The position numbers and the translations under genes are program-made. DNA of 64,000 nucleotides from Candidatus Poseidoniia archaeon (GTDB taxonomy: Archaea; Thermoplasmatota; Poseidoniia; MGIII; CG-Epi1), in the NCBI GenBank assembly GCA_030748895.1, contig JASMLC010000002.1, positions 62,001 to 126,000 of the forward strand, in the 5' to 3' direction. Shown here piece by piece: positions 1 to 8,513 of this stretch. The number at the start of each line of letters is the position of its first letter. Within the stretch, counting starts at the first letter, position 1. The notes under the pieces were generated by a model. It was not told the origin of the DNA. It was given only the letters and a program-made list of their open reading frames with translations, and searched no databases.

Positions 1-1140
1 GACTACCGCAGTCCCATGGTCGCCCTCCAGCGCCATCGGGGCGACGCCCCACTTTCCGTCGTCGTAGGTTCCGTTCCGGAAGTTGTAGATAACGTAGGCC
101 GAGCCAATACCGTCCTCATCAGCCAGAGTGGCGCTGATGACCGCCTGGCTGCCTTCGAGCCGGTCATCGTATTCCGTCACGGTTGGTGGCTCGTTCTGTT
201 CATCATACGCAGTCGAGCGTGGCGTTGCCGAGTTGATGGCACGAGGTGTGTCAGCGGCATTACTGGTCTTGCTAGAGTGCCGTGAGTTATCATTCAGGTC
301 GTAAACAACTGCCACTACCTCGGTCTTGGCGGGATTGATAGGCGTCGGGATGGGATGTGCCCCCTCCTGCGGGTTTCCGTCCCTGTCCTCATGGCCATCA
401 ACGTAGTCAATTATGTCCGGAATGACCCATTCCACCTCGGTTGACCATTCCTCTCCCGGCTGCATCGTTCCGGGGCGTTCGTCGTGCAACGCGGTCTCGC
501 GGTGGGTGTTGTGCTGCATTACCTCCTTGCCCTCCTCCGAGCTCCACGCCATGATGTCATCCTCGACTACGAATAGGTAGACTGCCGGTTCAAGCTCGTC
601 CGGGTCGATGAACGGATCGTGGAGACCGCCATCGCCGAGGTAGGTGAGGTTGACGCGGAAGACAAAGCGGTCTTCGCGGAATTCCTGCCACACCCGCAGC
701 TCGGTCGGCTTGACCTCTCTCTCACCGCTGTCGGTGTAGTGGTCCAGGTAGGTTTCGTAAGTTCCGTCGCCGCCGCCTAGCTCCTCGATATAGCCGCCGT
801 CGAACTGTGCGTCGGGAGTGCCCTGCACTACGTAGTGCTCGTAGCGCTGCTTGGCTTCCTTGCTCGCGAACTCGTCATCTGCGTAAGCACCATTGCGCTG
901 GTGAAACGACACGTACGTCCATGGCACCTCTGGCTCGTTACGGTAGTCAGTCCAGAGCCTCCCCACGTCAGGGTCAATCGACATGCAGGGGGGGCACCCC
1001 AAGCTGGTGAAGTGCTCCATGACGGGGCGATGGGTCCACCCGGCCGGAACGGTTTCCTGCGGTTCCGCAACGGGCGCCGCAACCGACGGCAGTGTCAGCA
1101 ACAACCCGAACAGTAGTGTCAGCACCAGCTTTGCATACAC
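1..1140 (-). CDS. Omp28/thioredoxin-like exported protein, 3' part beyond window
   Basis: The reading frame starts at GTG 1140, directly downstream of an in-frame stop, and stays open to base 1, so about 380 residues are visible and the C-terminus is missing. A hydrophobic signal segment (residues 3-22) is followed by a thioredoxin-like start with the motif HFTSLGCPPCMS (Cys49 and Cys52). The far end, YNFRNGTYDDGKW, matches the equivalent part of the next gene (1173-2624), so the two are tandem paralogues. The CxxC suggests thiol redox work outside the membrane; the substrate is unknown. ATG 1150 is out of frame, which makes GTG the likely start. Confidence 0.75.
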   Translation of the reverse strand, partial: MYAKLVLTLLFGLLLTLPSVAAPVAEPQETVPAGWTHRPVMEHFTSLGCPPCMSIDPDVGRLWTDYRNEPEVPWTYVSFHQRNGAYADDEFASKEAKQRYEHYVVQGTPDAQFDGGYIEELGGGDGTYETYLDHYTDSGEREVKPTELRVWQEFREDRFVFRVNLTYLGDGGLHDPFIDPDELEPAVYLFVVEDDIMAWSSEEGKEVMQHNTHRETALHDERPGTMQPGEEWSTEVEWVIPDIIDYVDGHEDRDGNPQEGAHPIPTPINPAKTEVVAVVYDLNDNSRHSSKTSNAADTPRAINSATPRSTAYDEQNEPPTVTEYDDRLEGSQAVISATLADEDGIGSAYVIYNFRNGTYDDGKWGVAPMALEGDHGTAVV

Positions 1141-1172
1141 TTTTCAGCATGTGGTTGGGGGCTATTTGACGC

Positions 1173-2624
1173 TTACGCAGGGCGTCGCGCCCAGACTACG
1201 AACAGTGTACCGCCGAGAACCCCCCCCGTCGCCACGCCACTTATCAGTAGCCACGGCAGCGCCCCATCAGTAACAACTGGGCGCCCCCCTCCGTCGCTGC
1301 CGACAAACATCTGCACATCCGATCTCCCGGAAGTGCCGTTACCATCGACGTAGAGCACCTGGTAGTAGATATTGTCATCACTCTGGTAGGGGAAGGTCGC
1401 AGTGCCGGTCGCGTCAGCGTAGGCGTAGCAGACGCCGTCATCGTCGCACACCTCCTCGCCCACAATCTTGAGCTCGGCTATTTGCCACTCGCCAGTGTAG
1501 TTTTGGCTATCATAGTTGTAGACCGCGAACGAGGTGCCGATGCCCTCCTCGGCCTCGAACTCCACCTCGAGTTGTGCGCCAGCTTCGGTGAAGAGTTCGC
1601 GCTGCCGTTCGATCTCGGGCACGTCGCGCTCAGGATTATCGTAAATAGTGCTCTGCGGCGACGCCGACTGGATTGAGCGCGGGGTAGGGTAGGTGTCGTC
1701 GCTCGGATCGTCGTTCTTGCCGCCCGACTCGGTGTCATCCCGGTCAAAGACCGCTGCAATCGGGGTAATCCGGCCGGGGTTGATGGGAATCTTGATGGGT
1801 CCCTCGACGCCATCGGCGTCAACTTGCGTTGTCGGCACCTTCCAGACAGCTTCGTAGGTGGCTGCCTCATCCTTCTGCAGGGTGAATTCCTCACCCTCAA
1901 TGGCATATCCGCGGAACACTCGCATGTTAACCCAGTCCTGCTCCAGGTACGAGGACCAGGCAGTAACATCATCTTCAACCATGAAGACATAGAGCGTACC
2001 GTCCAGATTAGTGTCCTCGAGCCCTGCCTGCTGCTCCCACGACTCCGGTCCAGCCAGGCCGTGGTAGGTCATGTCGACTCTGACTTTGAATGTCCCGACT
2101 TCGCCCTCGGTCGAGCTGCCTATGAACTCGCTGTAGATGTCCAAATCGACTATCTTGAAATCTTCGCCGTCGTCACCGTCACGGGGCCCGGAGTCCTCCA
2201 GTTCGGCCTTGTAGTCGTCGTAATTGCTTTCGCTGCCGCCGCCCTCGTAACGGTAGTTGCCGTCGAACTGCGCGTTTGGAGTCCCAGTCTGCCCGTAGTG
2301 GTCACGCATACGTGCATTGGAGTCCTCAGTGTGGAATGGGTCGTCGCCGGCACCACCGTTAGGTTGGTGGAAGTAGACGATGTGGTATGGCACCGAAGAA
2401 TCACCCTCGATGTCATGCAGCACCTCGTCCATGGCGGGGTCGGCATAGGACATGCAGAAGACGCAGCTGAGGCTGGTAAAGAGCTCGACCAGCGGCCGGT
2501 GGGTCCAACCGTTGGGATACTCGCGATCCGCACTAACTGTGGCCACAGTATCAGGTGTTGCGGTAGTCACGGCGGGCGCTGCCATGAGCAGCAGCGCCAG
2601 CAACAGGATGGAAAAGCTGCGCAT
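1173..2624 (-). CDS. Omp28/thioredoxin-like membrane-anchored protein
   Basis: This 483-residue protein has a signal peptide (residues 1-22), a thioredoxin-like N-terminal region with LFTSLSCVFCMS (Cys54 and Cys57), a long acidic beta-rich middle and a C-terminal membrane helix (about 455-478) ending in ARRPA. It should face outward, held by the C-terminal anchor. The CxxC and the overall plan resemble Omp28-related thioredoxin-fold proteins, but the family call rests on pattern only. A box reading CTTAAATAGCC on the minus strand (2654-2662) lies about 30 bases ahead of the ATG. The neighbouring paralogue at 1-1140 points to a duplication. Confidence 0.75.
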   Translation of the reverse strand: MRSFSILLLALLLMAAPAVTTATPDTVATVSADREYPNGWTHRPLVELFTSLSCVFCMSYADPAMDEVLHDIEGDSSVPYHIVYFHQPNGGAGDDPFHTEDSNARMRDHYGQTGTPNAQFDGNYRYEGGGSESNYDDYKAELEDSGPRDGDDGEDFKIVDLDIYSEFIGSSTEGEVGTFKVRVDMTYHGLAGPESWEQQAGLEDTNLDGTLYVFMVEDDVTAWSSYLEQDWVNMRVFRGYAIEGEEFTLQKDEAATYEAVWKVPTTQVDADGVEGPIKIPINPGRITPIAAVFDRDDTESGGKNDDPSDDTYPTPRSIQSASPQSTIYDNPERDVPEIERQRELFTEAGAQLEVEFEAEEGIGTSFAVYNYDSQNYTGEWQIAELKIVGEEVCDDDGVCYAYADATGTATFPYQSDDNIYYQVLYVDGNGTSGRSDVQMFVGSDGGGRPVVTDGALPWLLISGVATGGVLGGTLFVVWARRPA

Positions 2625-2657
2625 AATGCACCGGGCTCGGCGTAGCGTATCGGCTAT

Positions 2658-2813
2658 TTAAGTTTCGTTCCAGAGCTGCGCCAGCCGCGTGCAGAGCCGC
2701 TGTAGGAATACCACCTCGTCCTGCGAGAAAGGGTCGTGCGTGTGCGAGTCGATATCGAGCTGTGCGACGAACTCGCCGTCGGCATGAATTGGAATGACAA
2801 TTTCCGACTGCAC
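2658..2813 (-). pseudogene. C-terminal remnant of free-methionine-(R)-sulfoxide reductase (GAF domain)
   Basis: The frame from GTG 2813 to TAA 2658 reads SEIVIPIHADGEFVAQLDID and then FSQDEVVFLQRL. This is the end of the GAF domain in fRMsr (MsrC) enzymes, where the usual text is SEIVVPI...GVLDIDS. Only about 50 of roughly 150 residues remain, and the catalytic Cys region is gone. The upstream gene at 2832-3350 stops immediately before it, and the fragment's own stop codon overlaps the TATA box of the 1173-2624 gene. It is best read as an eroded gene; a functional micro-protein is possible but unlikely. Confidence 0.7.
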
Positions 2814-2831
2814 CCCCAGCCTGGCTGGGGC

Positions 2832-3350
2832 TTAAGCCGCTTCGTAGAAGATTTCGATTAAGAGGTAGGGGCCAAGTTCCTGCGTTTCCCATGCCTGTGT
2901 TTCGACTCCATCCACAGTCATCCGCAATGCGTGGGTCTCATCCACTGCATGGTCGAGTACCTGTTCGCTTGAGAAGGGTTGCTCCCAGATGGCAAAAAAA
3001 TCTCCCAGTGTTACCGTCGCATTAGGGATAGTTTCGATGTGGACCTGCCCCGAATCATCGTATGTATGGACTGGATGGATGAACAGAACACTGCCATCGT
3101 CGTTGTATTCGAAACCGACGTTTGCTGGTATTTCGACCCGGTCGCCGTTGGCAGTTATGTTCAGCCAGAGGTGGTAGTGGTAATCGCTCACGATGCCCTC
3201 CACGGCATAGATACAAATGGATGTTTTCAGCAGGTCGCCGTAATCCTGCTCCTGCGGTTCCGGCTCAGGCAGGCTGAGCCAGTAGATTCCGCTCAGCACG
3301 GAAATAGTCATGAGGCTGAGGGCAAGCCCCGTCACCAGCTCCTGCCGCAT
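2832..3350 (-). CDS. Membrane-anchored protein with His-rich HTxDxSGxxHxE-type domain
   Basis: This 172-residue protein has one N-terminal membrane anchor (residues 8-27) and an outward domain with DYHYHLWLNI, PANVGF, HPVHTYDDSGQVHIE and VTLGDFFAIW. I recall the same order of motifs (HxHxxL, PANIG, HTHDxxGxIHVE, LGxFFxIWG) from a widespread uncharacterised family of bacterial and archaeal membrane proteins. The clustered histidines could bind a metal, which fits the cupredoxin and SCO neighbours, but this is inference. Its ATG overlaps the stop of the upstream cupredoxin gene in TGATG, so the pair is probably translationally coupled. Confidence 0.7.
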   Translation of the reverse strand: MRQELVTGLALSLMTISVLSGIYWLSLPEPEPQEQDYGDLLKTSICIYAVEGIVSDYHYHLWLNITANGDRVEIPANVGFEYNDDGSVLFIHPVHTYDDSGQVHIETIPNATVTLGDFFAIWEQPFSSEQVLDHAVDETHALRMTVDGVETQAWETQELGPYLLIEIFYEAA

Positions 3351-3946
3351 CAGCTCTTCGGTTGGCCCTGCAGCACCAGATAGCCTAGGAGAGCGGCACC
3401 GACTGCCGACAACCCTGCGACCGCCAGCAGCCAGCTGGGTCGCCCCTCCTCTTCAGGAGTGGATTCTTCTGGCGGCGGCTGCTGGAAGCCAGCAGCTATG
3501 TGGCCAGCCCCCACGTCGGGATTGACCACGATCGTGGCGTTGAGAATCCCGCCGTCGGAGAGCAGGTCCTGGTAGTAATAGGTCCCGGTCCCGAAGGTGG
3601 AGTTGAAGCTTACCCGGAACGAGGTCTGGCACTCTTCGTCCAGCTTGGTACCATTTTCATCACTCTCGCACTCGTTCTGCAAGGTGCCGGAGTCCCAGTC
3701 GTAGGTGCCATTGTAGAGTCCGTCACCGTCACCGTCGTAGACAATCCGGTGGGTGAGGTTGTCGTCTTCGCCGACATCTATCCAGAGTGCAGTGTCGTTG
3801 TACTGGAAACTGGCGGTTTCTGGGACTATTCCGTCATCCCTCACAATGATACTGAAAGTTCCTGCATCATGTGCCTCTGCCGATGGGAGTACCAGTGCCA
3901 GCACCAGTACGAGCAAGACGACAATGGCAATCCTCACCTGACTCAT
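3350..3946 (-). CDS. Cupredoxin-like membrane-anchored protein
   Basis: This 198-residue protein has a signal peptide (residues 1-25), a beta-sandwich with DGIVPETASFQYNDTALW and LTHRIVYDG, a GTYYYQDLL strand and a C-terminal membrane helix (about 172-192). The layout is that of plastocyanin-like domains, where a first His (LTHR) and later Cys/His residues bind copper. Here the usual C-terminal Cys-His-Met loop is replaced by YYYQDLLSDGG, so copper binding is uncertain. The two internal cysteines (CESDENG..., EECQ) may form a disulfide. It is coupled to the 2832-3350 gene by a stop/start overlap. Confidence 0.65.
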   Translation of the reverse strand: MSQVRIAIVVLLVLVLALVLPSAEAHDAGTFSIIVRDDGIVPETASFQYNDTALWIDVGEDDNLTHRIVYDGDGDGLYNGTYDWDSGTLQNECESDENGTKLDEECQTSFRVSFNSTFGTGTYYYQDLLSDGGILNATIVVNPDVGAGHIAAGFQQPPPEESTPEEEGRPSWLLAVAGLSAVGAALLGYLVLQGQPKS

Positions 3947-3992
3947 CGGCGAGGCAGCAGGGGGTGGTATAAATTAGCGCCCTGAGCGAGGA

Positions 3993-5093
3993 TTAATCCA
4001 GCAGCAGCGCCACGTCGTGGTGGATGTCGCGGTAGGTCCAATCTAGCCCTGGCCACGCGACCTTCAACCGACCCTGCTGGTCGATAATGTAAAGGATAGT
4101 CGAGTGGCTGATGCCGTAGTCACCGTAGCCACCTGCTCCCTCCGTCAGCACGCATGACAGCCTGTCTTGTCCGGACCAGCCGTATCCCTCATCGCACATG
4201 CAGTGCATTCCGGAGCCTTCACCCATCAGCCAGCCATGACCGTCACAGGTGAACGCGCTGGGCAGTGGCAGCTGCGAGGTATTGGCGTTTCCAGGCACCC
4301 AGGCGGCGTGCGCGGATTCGGTGAGCGGAATCTCCGTGGCGTTCGCGCCGGCTGGTTCCCAACCCCCACTACTAGCATTCCAGGCATGCAATGTCCAAGA
4401 CCAGTTGGCATTCGCTTCGTGGCCGGAGACGTTGGTAATGGAATCTGCTCCTGTATAGTTGTAATCCAGTTGTAGCTCCTCTAGCCCCTTCTGGGTCAGG
4501 TTCCACATCGTGGCAGCGGAGTCAAACGCGCTCGCTGGAACCTCTACAGCAGCGGTCGAGTTGTCGGGCAACATGATTACCAGTGAGTGGTCCGCCGGCG
4601 CGATCTCCATTTCCTGGTCCTCGAGCATCTTCTCAACATAAATGCCGTACGGCCCCCATACAGAACTGTTCATCGCCATCTCCGGCATGGCATCACTAGA
4701 TGTGAGGTGCGGCCAGCTGGCGTTCCGCATCATGGCCCACTGGGCAAGATGCTCGACAGTATCGCGCTCCGGGTCGACCGTGATGGAGAGAATTTCCACT
4801 CGTTCACCGTAGTCGCCACCGAGTGCTTCCTGCAATTTCGTGAGTTGGTAGGTGACGGCAGGGCAGACGTCGGGACAGTGGGTATAGACAAATGTCATCA
4901 CCACCACCTTGCCCAAGGTGTCACCAAAGCTGAAATTGTCACCATGTTGGTCAACCAGCGTGAAGTCGGCCGCCGTCTCCTCAGGTAGTTCGACGCCCCA
5001 AAAATTTTCCTCTGAAGGCGTATCGTGTAGGCAACCTGTCAGCGTCAGCACCAGCGCTAGCAGCATGGCTCGAAAGCTAGAGTTAGTGTTCAT
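3993..5093 (-). CDS. SCO1/SenC-type copper chaperone with large insertion
   Basis: This lipoprotein (lipobox LTGC, Cys21) has a thioredoxin fold with the SCO motif VYTHCPDVCPAV (Cys73 and Cys77). In SCO proteins these two cysteines and a distant His bind copper for delivery to the CuA site of cytochrome oxidase. Here the His region GISHSTILYIID (His330) comes about 250 residues after the cysteines, far more than usual. The extra segment includes an EGF-like stretch with Cys283, Cys298, Cys300 and Cys314. A second candidate His lies in PADHSLVIML. At 366 residues it is nearly twice the normal size. It shares a promoter with the divergent 5146-6918 gene. Confidence 0.85.
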   Translation of the reverse strand: MNTNSSFRAMLLALVLTLTGCLHDTPSEENFWGVELPEETAADFTLVDQHGDNFSFGDTLGKVVVMTFVYTHCPDVCPAVTYQLTKLQEALGGDYGERVEILSITVDPERDTVEHLAQWAMMRNASWPHLTSSDAMPEMAMNSSVWGPYGIYVEKMLEDQEMEIAPADHSLVIMLPDNSTAAVEVPASAFDSAATMWNLTQKGLEELQLDYNYTGADSITNVSGHEANANWSWTLHAWNASSGGWEPAGANATEIPLTESAHAAWVPGNANTSQLPLPSAFTCDGHGWLMGEGSGMHCMCDEGYGWSGQDRLSCVLTEGAGGYGDYGISHSTILYIIDQQGRLKVAWPGLDWTYRDIHHDVALLLD

Positions 5094-5113
5094 TTGCGGG
5101 CCACCAGCCCGAG

Positions 5114-5121
5114 GTATAAAT
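5114..5121. promoter_or_regulatory. Shared bidirectional TATA box
   Basis: The octamer TATAAATA reads TATTTATA on the other strand. It lies 32 bases before ATG 5146 on the plus strand and 21-28 bases before ATG 5093 on the minus strand. It therefore fits as box A for both the LVIVD-protein gene and the SCO gene. No other AT-rich box is present between the two starts. Confidence 0.7.
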
Positions 5122-5145
5122 AGCCGTCATAAGTCTGCGTGCAAT

Positions 5146-6918
5146 ATGCAACAGGCGGTCCTGCGAGTCTCCGCAATCCTGCTGCTGGTCGTTGCCGTCG
5201 CAGCGACTGCAGCCTACCTGTTGGAGGGCGACGGCGGTCCTAGCGGTGGCACCGGCCCCACGACGGGGCGCCCCTTCGCCGACGCGCTGCTACAGGATGA
5301 GGAACATGACCATCGTAATGCGTCGGAACACCAGCTTTACACCAACAATATCGAGTATGTTGGCTTCAACCCCAATTTTGACAACGCCGAAATTCAAGTC
5401 GCCGAAGCGCCTGATGGGCGCACCTACGCCTACCAGGCAGGCTGGAATGAGATGCGTATCATCGATGTCACGGACCCTTACAATATGAGCGAGGTAGGTA
5501 GGTACAGCGATCCAAATACTCAGGTGCTTGACGTCAAGTACATCGAATTTGACGCACGCGAATACGTGATTATTCAAAACCAGATTATAGACCCCGGCAA
5601 CGCTGACCCAGACTTTACCACCTGGAACGATTTCGTACAGGTAGCGGTAACGCTGGTTGATGTCACGAACAAGGCCAACCCAATCTGGGTCGACCACTGG
5701 AACGACATTGACCACCCCTCAGGACCACACAACCTCTACACCCACATGATTGACGGCGAGTGGTATATTTTCGTTGCTAACCCGGATTACACAGCCTGTC
5801 AAATTGGGAGTGAGGAAGCATGTGGTGGTATTACTATTGCGCACTTGAACCTGCAGGGCTCGGCATCACGCTTACTCGACGGGGTCCCTGCCTCTGGCGA
5901 GGGGCACACGATTAACAAAGTAGGCGAGGCCGAAGTGGCATGGTCAACCACCCGTGGCGGCTGGATTTACATCCATGACATGACCGTCCAGAAATGGCCG
6001 GGTGAGGACACTAATGACCCACGCTATGGTCACACCTACATCTACGGCGCCTACTGGGAAGCGGGACTACGCATCTTTGACCTCGAAACCATTCCTCACC
6101 CAGTCAATACACCAGCCCAATACATAGCGATGGCAACTACCTGTAAGGCGGGGCTTGGCAATCCAGTCACCTGTCGCTGGCGCGCGCCCGAGGTCGGACA
6201 GTGGATGGACTTTGCCGACTTGGACCATGACGGGCAGCCCGACTCCAGCACGACCGGTAACGTCAACGGCGGCCGCGCCTCCTACATCCACTACGTTGAG
6301 CCCTTCCCGGTACTGGTCGACGGCAGCCACCTGGGTCTCGGCAGCGAGCTGCGCCACGTCACTTTCTGCGCGACCGAGGTCCTGGAGACATCTGTCGGCA
6401 CCGGGCTGACATACATTCTTGATACCACGGAGTACGAGATGGTTAATGGCAACCTGCGCTTCAAGCCGCAGCTGCTCAGCTACTGGGAGAATCCTTTCGG
6501 GGTAGACCACTACATCCCCGGCGGCGAGGAGTGGCTTATTTTCAGTCCACACAACCTAGACAGCGCGTGGTTTCCCACAACACCTGAGACAGATGCTTCT
6601 ATGGGCGGTAACTGGGACGGCCGGCTCTACATGGGTAACTACCATACTGGTCTCTGGGTACTCGACTTGGAGACGCTGATGGCGCCACCTGTAGAGAACA
6701 TGACTGACCTGCATTTTGCTGCAACCGTCGGCTACTACCTGCCGCACGGCGCCGACGGCCAGACGCTCGATTCAGCCTTCTACGACTTCGGCTGGGTGCC
6801 GTTCCTTTGGACCGCCGAATACCACAAAGGCTACATCTATCTGAGTTGCATCACCAGTGGGCTATACGTTGTGCAACTGGATTTGGATGTGCCATACACT
6901 GGACAGGACTACGGTTAG
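5146..6918 (+). CDS. Exported LVIVD-repeat beta-propeller protein
   Basis: This 590-residue protein has an N-terminal signal or anchor (residues 4-25). It then has propeller-type repeats such as [53 protein letters not shown] and LYVVQLDLD, which is the LVIVD pattern. It is secreted or tethered outside the cell. LVIVD proteins have no settled biochemical role. ATG 5146 is chosen because a TATA box lies 32 bases upstream and the signal peptide begins there; the frame is open further upstream but that part overlaps the divergent SCO gene. It converges with the cyclophilin gene with a 4-base overlap. Confidence 0.8.
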   Translation: MQQAVLRVSAILLLVVAVAATAAYLLEGDGGPSGGTGPTTGRPFADALLQDEEHDHRNASEHQLYTNNIEYVGFNPNFDNAEIQVAEAPDGRTYAYQAGWNEMRIIDVTDPYNMSEVGRYSDPNTQVLDVKYIEFDAREYVIIQNQIIDPGNADPDFTTWNDFVQVAVTLVDVTNKANPIWVDHWNDIDHPSGPHNLYTHMIDGEWYIFVANPDYTACQIGSEEACGGITIAHLNLQGSASRLLDGVPASGEGHTINKVGEAEVAWSTTRGGWIYIHDMTVQKWPGEDTNDPRYGHTYIYGAYWEAGLRIFDLETIPHPVNTPAQYIAMATTCKAGLGNPVTCRWRAPEVGQWMDFADLDHDGQPDSSTTGNVNGGRASYIHYVEPFPVLVDGSHLGLGSELRHVTFCATEVLETSVGTGLTYILDTTEYEMVNGNLRFKPQLLSYWENPFGVDHYIPGGEEWLIFSPHNLDSAWFPTTPETDASMGGNWDGRLYMGNYHTGLWVLDLETLMAPPVENMTDLHFAATVGYYLPHGADGQTLDSAFYDFGWVPFLWTAEYHKGYIYLSCITSGLYVVQLDLDVPYTGQDYG

Positions 6919-7394
6919 TCCCGCTTCACCGAGATAATCTGTTTTGGATTCGCCGGTCGGTCTCCCCCGCCGGTCTTGCACGTCTCAATCTTTCGTACGA
7001 CGTCCATCCCTGAAGTAACCTCGCCGAAGATGGCGTGCTTACCGTCGAGCCAGGGGGTCGCGACGGTCGTCAGGAAGAACTGGCTGCCGCCCGTATTGGG
7101 GCCGGCGTTGGCCATGCTCAGCAGCCCGGGGCGGTCGTGCTTCAGCTGTGTATGGAACTCGTCCTTGATTTGCCAGCCAGGGCCGCCGGTCCCGGCGCGT
7201 GGGCTGCGCGGGTCTTTCGAGTGGGGGCAGCCCGCCTGTAGCATGAAATCGCGGATGACGCGGTGGAAATGGAGGCCGTTGTAGAACCCCTTGTCGACCA
7301 GCTTCAGGAAGTTGGCCGTGGTCTGCGGGGCGCGGTTAACGTAAAGCTTCAGCGAGATGTCGCCGGCGCTGGTGCACATTGTGAGGGTGGTCAT
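6915..7394 (-). CDS. Cyclophilin-type peptidyl-prolyl cis-trans isomerase
   Basis: This 159-residue protein catalyses proline isomerisation during folding. It starts [17 protein letters not shown] and carries the cyclophilin motifs [28 protein letters not shown] and [14 protein letters not shown], with the catalytic Arg in FHRVIRDFM and the substrate-pocket residues in SQFF. There is no signal peptide, so it is cytoplasmic. The length is normal for single-domain archaeal and bacterial cyclophilins. ATG 7394 is preferred over upstream in-frame codons because it gives the standard N-terminus. Confidence 0.93.
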   Translation of the reverse strand: MTTLTMCTSAGDISLKLYVNRAPQTTANFLKLVDKGFYNGLHFHRVIRDFMLQAGCPHSKDPRSPRAGTGGPGWQIKDEFHTQLKHDRPGLLSMANAGPNTGGSQFFLTTVATPWLDGKHAIFGEVTSGMDVVRKIETCKTGGGDRPANPKQIISVKRD

Positions 7395-7461
7395 GCAGCC
7401 GCCACCCGGGCGGGCGATAAAGCGTTGCGGGAAGCTTTTTGAAACCGGGCCTTGCCCGAGC

Positions 7462-8064
7462 GTGGAGGACCCTGTCAGCACCCCCGATTTCTGGGAGGCC
7501 TGCTATCACGCCGGCGAAGACCAGTGGGACCTGGGCCAGCCGACGCCGCTGTTCGAGCGCGTCGCGGCGGAGCTCGAGCCGGGGCGCATCTGCCTCATTG
7601 GCTGCGGCCGCGGCTGGGACGCAGTCACCTTCGCGAAGGCGGGCTTCACCGTCACCGCCATCGACTTCGCCGAGCCGGCGGTGCTCGCGGCGCGCCGCAA
7701 CGCGCTCGCGGCGGGCGCCGAGGTGACTGTCCTCAAGGAGGATATTTTTGACCTGCCCGGGGAGCTGCACGGACAGTTCGACTACCTGCTGGAATACACC
7801 TGCTTCTGCGCCGTCTCGCCGCTGCGTCGCTTCGAATACGACCGCGTCGCGTGGCAGCTGCTCAAGCCGGGCGGGATGCTCGTCGGCGCCTTCTTCCCGC
7901 TCGACAAGCCGCTCGCCGAGGGCGGCCCGCCGTGGGGCGTCACCATCAGCGAGCTGCACGCCCTCTTCTCGCTCCACTGGCAGCTTGACCGCGAGGAAGC
8001 CCCCGAAGACTCAATCGAGCCGCGGCGCGGCCGCGAAGTGCTGCAATACTGGCGGAAGGTCTAG
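7462..8064 (+). CDS. TPMT-family SAM-dependent methyltransferase
   Basis: This 200-residue cytoplasmic protein is a class I methyltransferase of the thiopurine/thiol methyltransferase type. The family opening [20 protein letters not shown] is present, followed by the SAM-binding [18 protein letters not shown], the acidic loop AIDFAEPAV and the post-core [11 protein letters not shown]. Relatives methylate small thiol, halide or tellurite/selenium compounds; the substrate here cannot be read. GTG 7462 is the likely start, since upstream codons run antisense into the divergent cyclophilin start. It converges with the DUF35 gene with a 4-base overlap. Confidence 0.8.
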   Translation: MEDPVSTPDFWEACYHAGEDQWDLGQPTPLFERVAAELEPGRICLIGCGRGWDAVTFAKAGFTVTAIDFAEPAVLAARRNALAAGAEVTVLKEDIFDLPGELHGQFDYLLEYTCFCAVSPLRRFEYDRVAWQLLKPGGMLVGAFFPLDKPLAEGGPPWGVTISELHALFSLHWQLDREEAPEDSIEPRRGREVLQYWRKV

Positions 8065-8513
8065 AGCTCGACTTCGACCGAATCGGCCGATTCCTCGTCC
8101 TCTTCCTCGGGCTCATCGACCGGCGTGAACTTGGTGCCGTAGTAGATGATGCCGGACTCGCTGTCCTCGCCCAGCTTGCGGAAGACCGCCTCGACGCGCA
8201 TGCCGCGCTTCACCATCTCTGGCGCGACATCGACAATCTGCGCTGTTATGCGTGCGCCTTCGTCCATCTCAATAATTGCCATGGGGTAGGGGCCGTGCAT
8301 CTCGTAGCCCTGCTGCGGCTGGTAGACCACGGTGTTCGCGACTATCTGGCCGGTGCCAGCGAACCGGTGCTCCTCCATCTTGCCGAGCGACTCGCGGTGG
8401 CAGCCGGAGCACATCGCGCGCGGCGGGTAGTGATACATGTCGCAACCGGTGCAGTGCGAACCAATCAGGTTGTAGCGCACCGGCATCTCGCGCCAGAAGC
8501 GGGGAACCGCCAT
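8061..8513 (-). CDS. DUF35 OB-fold acyl-CoA-binding protein (mevalonate complex bridge)
   Basis: This 150-residue protein has an N-terminal rubredoxin-like zinc ribbon (Cys21, Cys24, Cys35, Cys38) followed by an OB fold and an acidic tail. In methanogens the DUF35 protein bridges acetoacetyl-CoA thiolase and HMG-CoA synthase and channels acetoacetyl-CoA between them. Its position as third enzyme gene after HMG-CoA synthase and thiolase supports that role. It starts where the thiolase gene stops (shared base 8513), so co-translation is likely. Confidence 0.9.
   Translation of the reverse strand: MAVPRFWREMPVRYNLIGSHCTGCDMYHYPPRAMCSGCHRESLGKMEEHRFAGTGQIVANTVVYQPQQGYEMHGPYPMAIIEMDEGARITAQIVDVAPEMVKRGMRVEAVFRKLGEDSESGIIYYGTKFTPVDEPEEEDEESADSVEVEL

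Noticed and set aside
2813-2829. 8-base inverted repeat right after the 2832-3350 gene, considered as a terminator or hairpin-family copy
   Set aside because: It is short, lacks the GCAGCC arms and inner stems of the family, and may be coding residue of the old msrC gene.
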